A stretch of 25,048 bases of DNA, from NCBI GenBank assembly GCA_035411425.1, contig DAONSX010000034.1, positions 1-25,048 of the forward strand. Direction: 5' to 3'. The position numbers and the translations under genes are program-made. The stretch's first letter is position 1. Every line of letters begins with the position of its first letter. Below the pieces are notes generated by a model. The model was not told the origin of the DNA and did not search any database. It saw only the letters and a list, made by a program, of their open reading frames with translations. Below are positions 24,966 through 25,048 of this stretch, piece by piece. This DNA is from TTA-H9 sp002071415 (GTDB lineage: Bacteria; Bacteroidota; Bacteroidia; Bacteroidales; TTA-H9).

Positions 24966-25048
24966 ATCGAGTAGGTAGGGAGATTGCTCCCCTGCCCTCT
25001 CACCCCACCCAGCATGCTCTCGCACCGGACGGTTTCATCTAAGAGTGT
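24966..25048 (-). mobile_element. 3' end of a bacterial group II intron (domains V and VI)
   Basis: Read on the minus strand, the end of the window holds a domain V-like hairpin (about 25036-25001): stem CCGUCCG / UGGGUGG, a two-base GC bulge, an upper stem GUGC / GCAU and a GAGA tetraloop, followed by GGUGAGAGGG as in known bacterial introns (class C-like). A domain VI-like stem GGGAG-CAAU-CUCCC (24991-24978) follows, then CCUACUCGAU, with the A at 24972 seven bases from the end where the branch point should be, and the terminal AU at 24966. The intron body and any reverse transcriptase gene lie beyond the right edge. Its length and mobility cannot be judged. Confidence 0.75.

Noticed and set aside
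1..25048. CRISPR arrays, tRNA or rRNA genes, integrase or transposase genes
   Set aside because: No repeat-spacer pattern, no cloverleaf-like segment and no such protein motif was seen in the window.

Overview
The window looks like a piece of a Bacteroidota (Bacteroidetes) chromosome, probably Bacteroidales-like; I cannot name the genus. The signs are a PorT-type component of the type IX secretion system (T9SS), two secreted proteins ending in T9SS sorting domains with the PNP motif, lipoproteins with LSC-type lipoboxes, AT-rich DNA, and promoter boxes of the TTTG / TAnnTTTG type. There is one truncated mobile element at the right edge (the 3' end of a group II intron), no CRISPR array and no visible tRNA or rRNA.

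Left part (1-5231). After the apparent tail of a DnaJ-like reading frame on the + strand comes a minus-strand operon, transcribed fakA-like (DhaL-domain fatty acid kinase), fakB-like (DegV) and plsY. Together these could phosphorylate a free fatty acid and transfer the acyl group to glycerol-3-phosphate, a scavenging route into phospholipid. A gene-poor stretch then holds a possible decayed reading frame just behind rlmN, the radical-SAM 23S rRNA methyltransferase.

Middle part (5380-12480). A large T9SS-exported protein with tandem Ig-like repeats and a good terminator hairpin is followed by a 600-base gap with a broken small ORF, then an alginate-export-type outer-membrane barrel. Next are a fused MsrB-MsrA methionine sulfoxide reductase lipoprotein, a small PKD-domain lipoprotein and an Ogt-type DNA alkyl repair protein. 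A 57-codon unassigned reading frame lies divergent to the pump operon.

Pump operon (12598-19129). TolC-like outer-membrane factor, membrane fusion lipoprotein, RND permease, a 101-residue protein that may have a PII-like fold, and a TetR regulator are tightly packed, the last two by start/stop overlaps. This suggests a self-regulated tripartite exporter with a possible small accessory sensor.

Right part (19262-25048). A minus-strand cluster, in transcription order, encodes a heptose-7-phosphate kinase (LPS precursor), UbiE/MenG (menaquinone), PorT, an unrecognised 222-residue protein and a secreted M1 aminopeptidase carrying a T9SS signal. The group II intron end at 24966-25048 closes the window.

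Most genes are familiar families. The parts most worth a second look are the FakAB-PlsY operon with its altered PlsY motifs, the PII-like protein in the pump operon, the unannotated small or decayed reading frames, and the intron.
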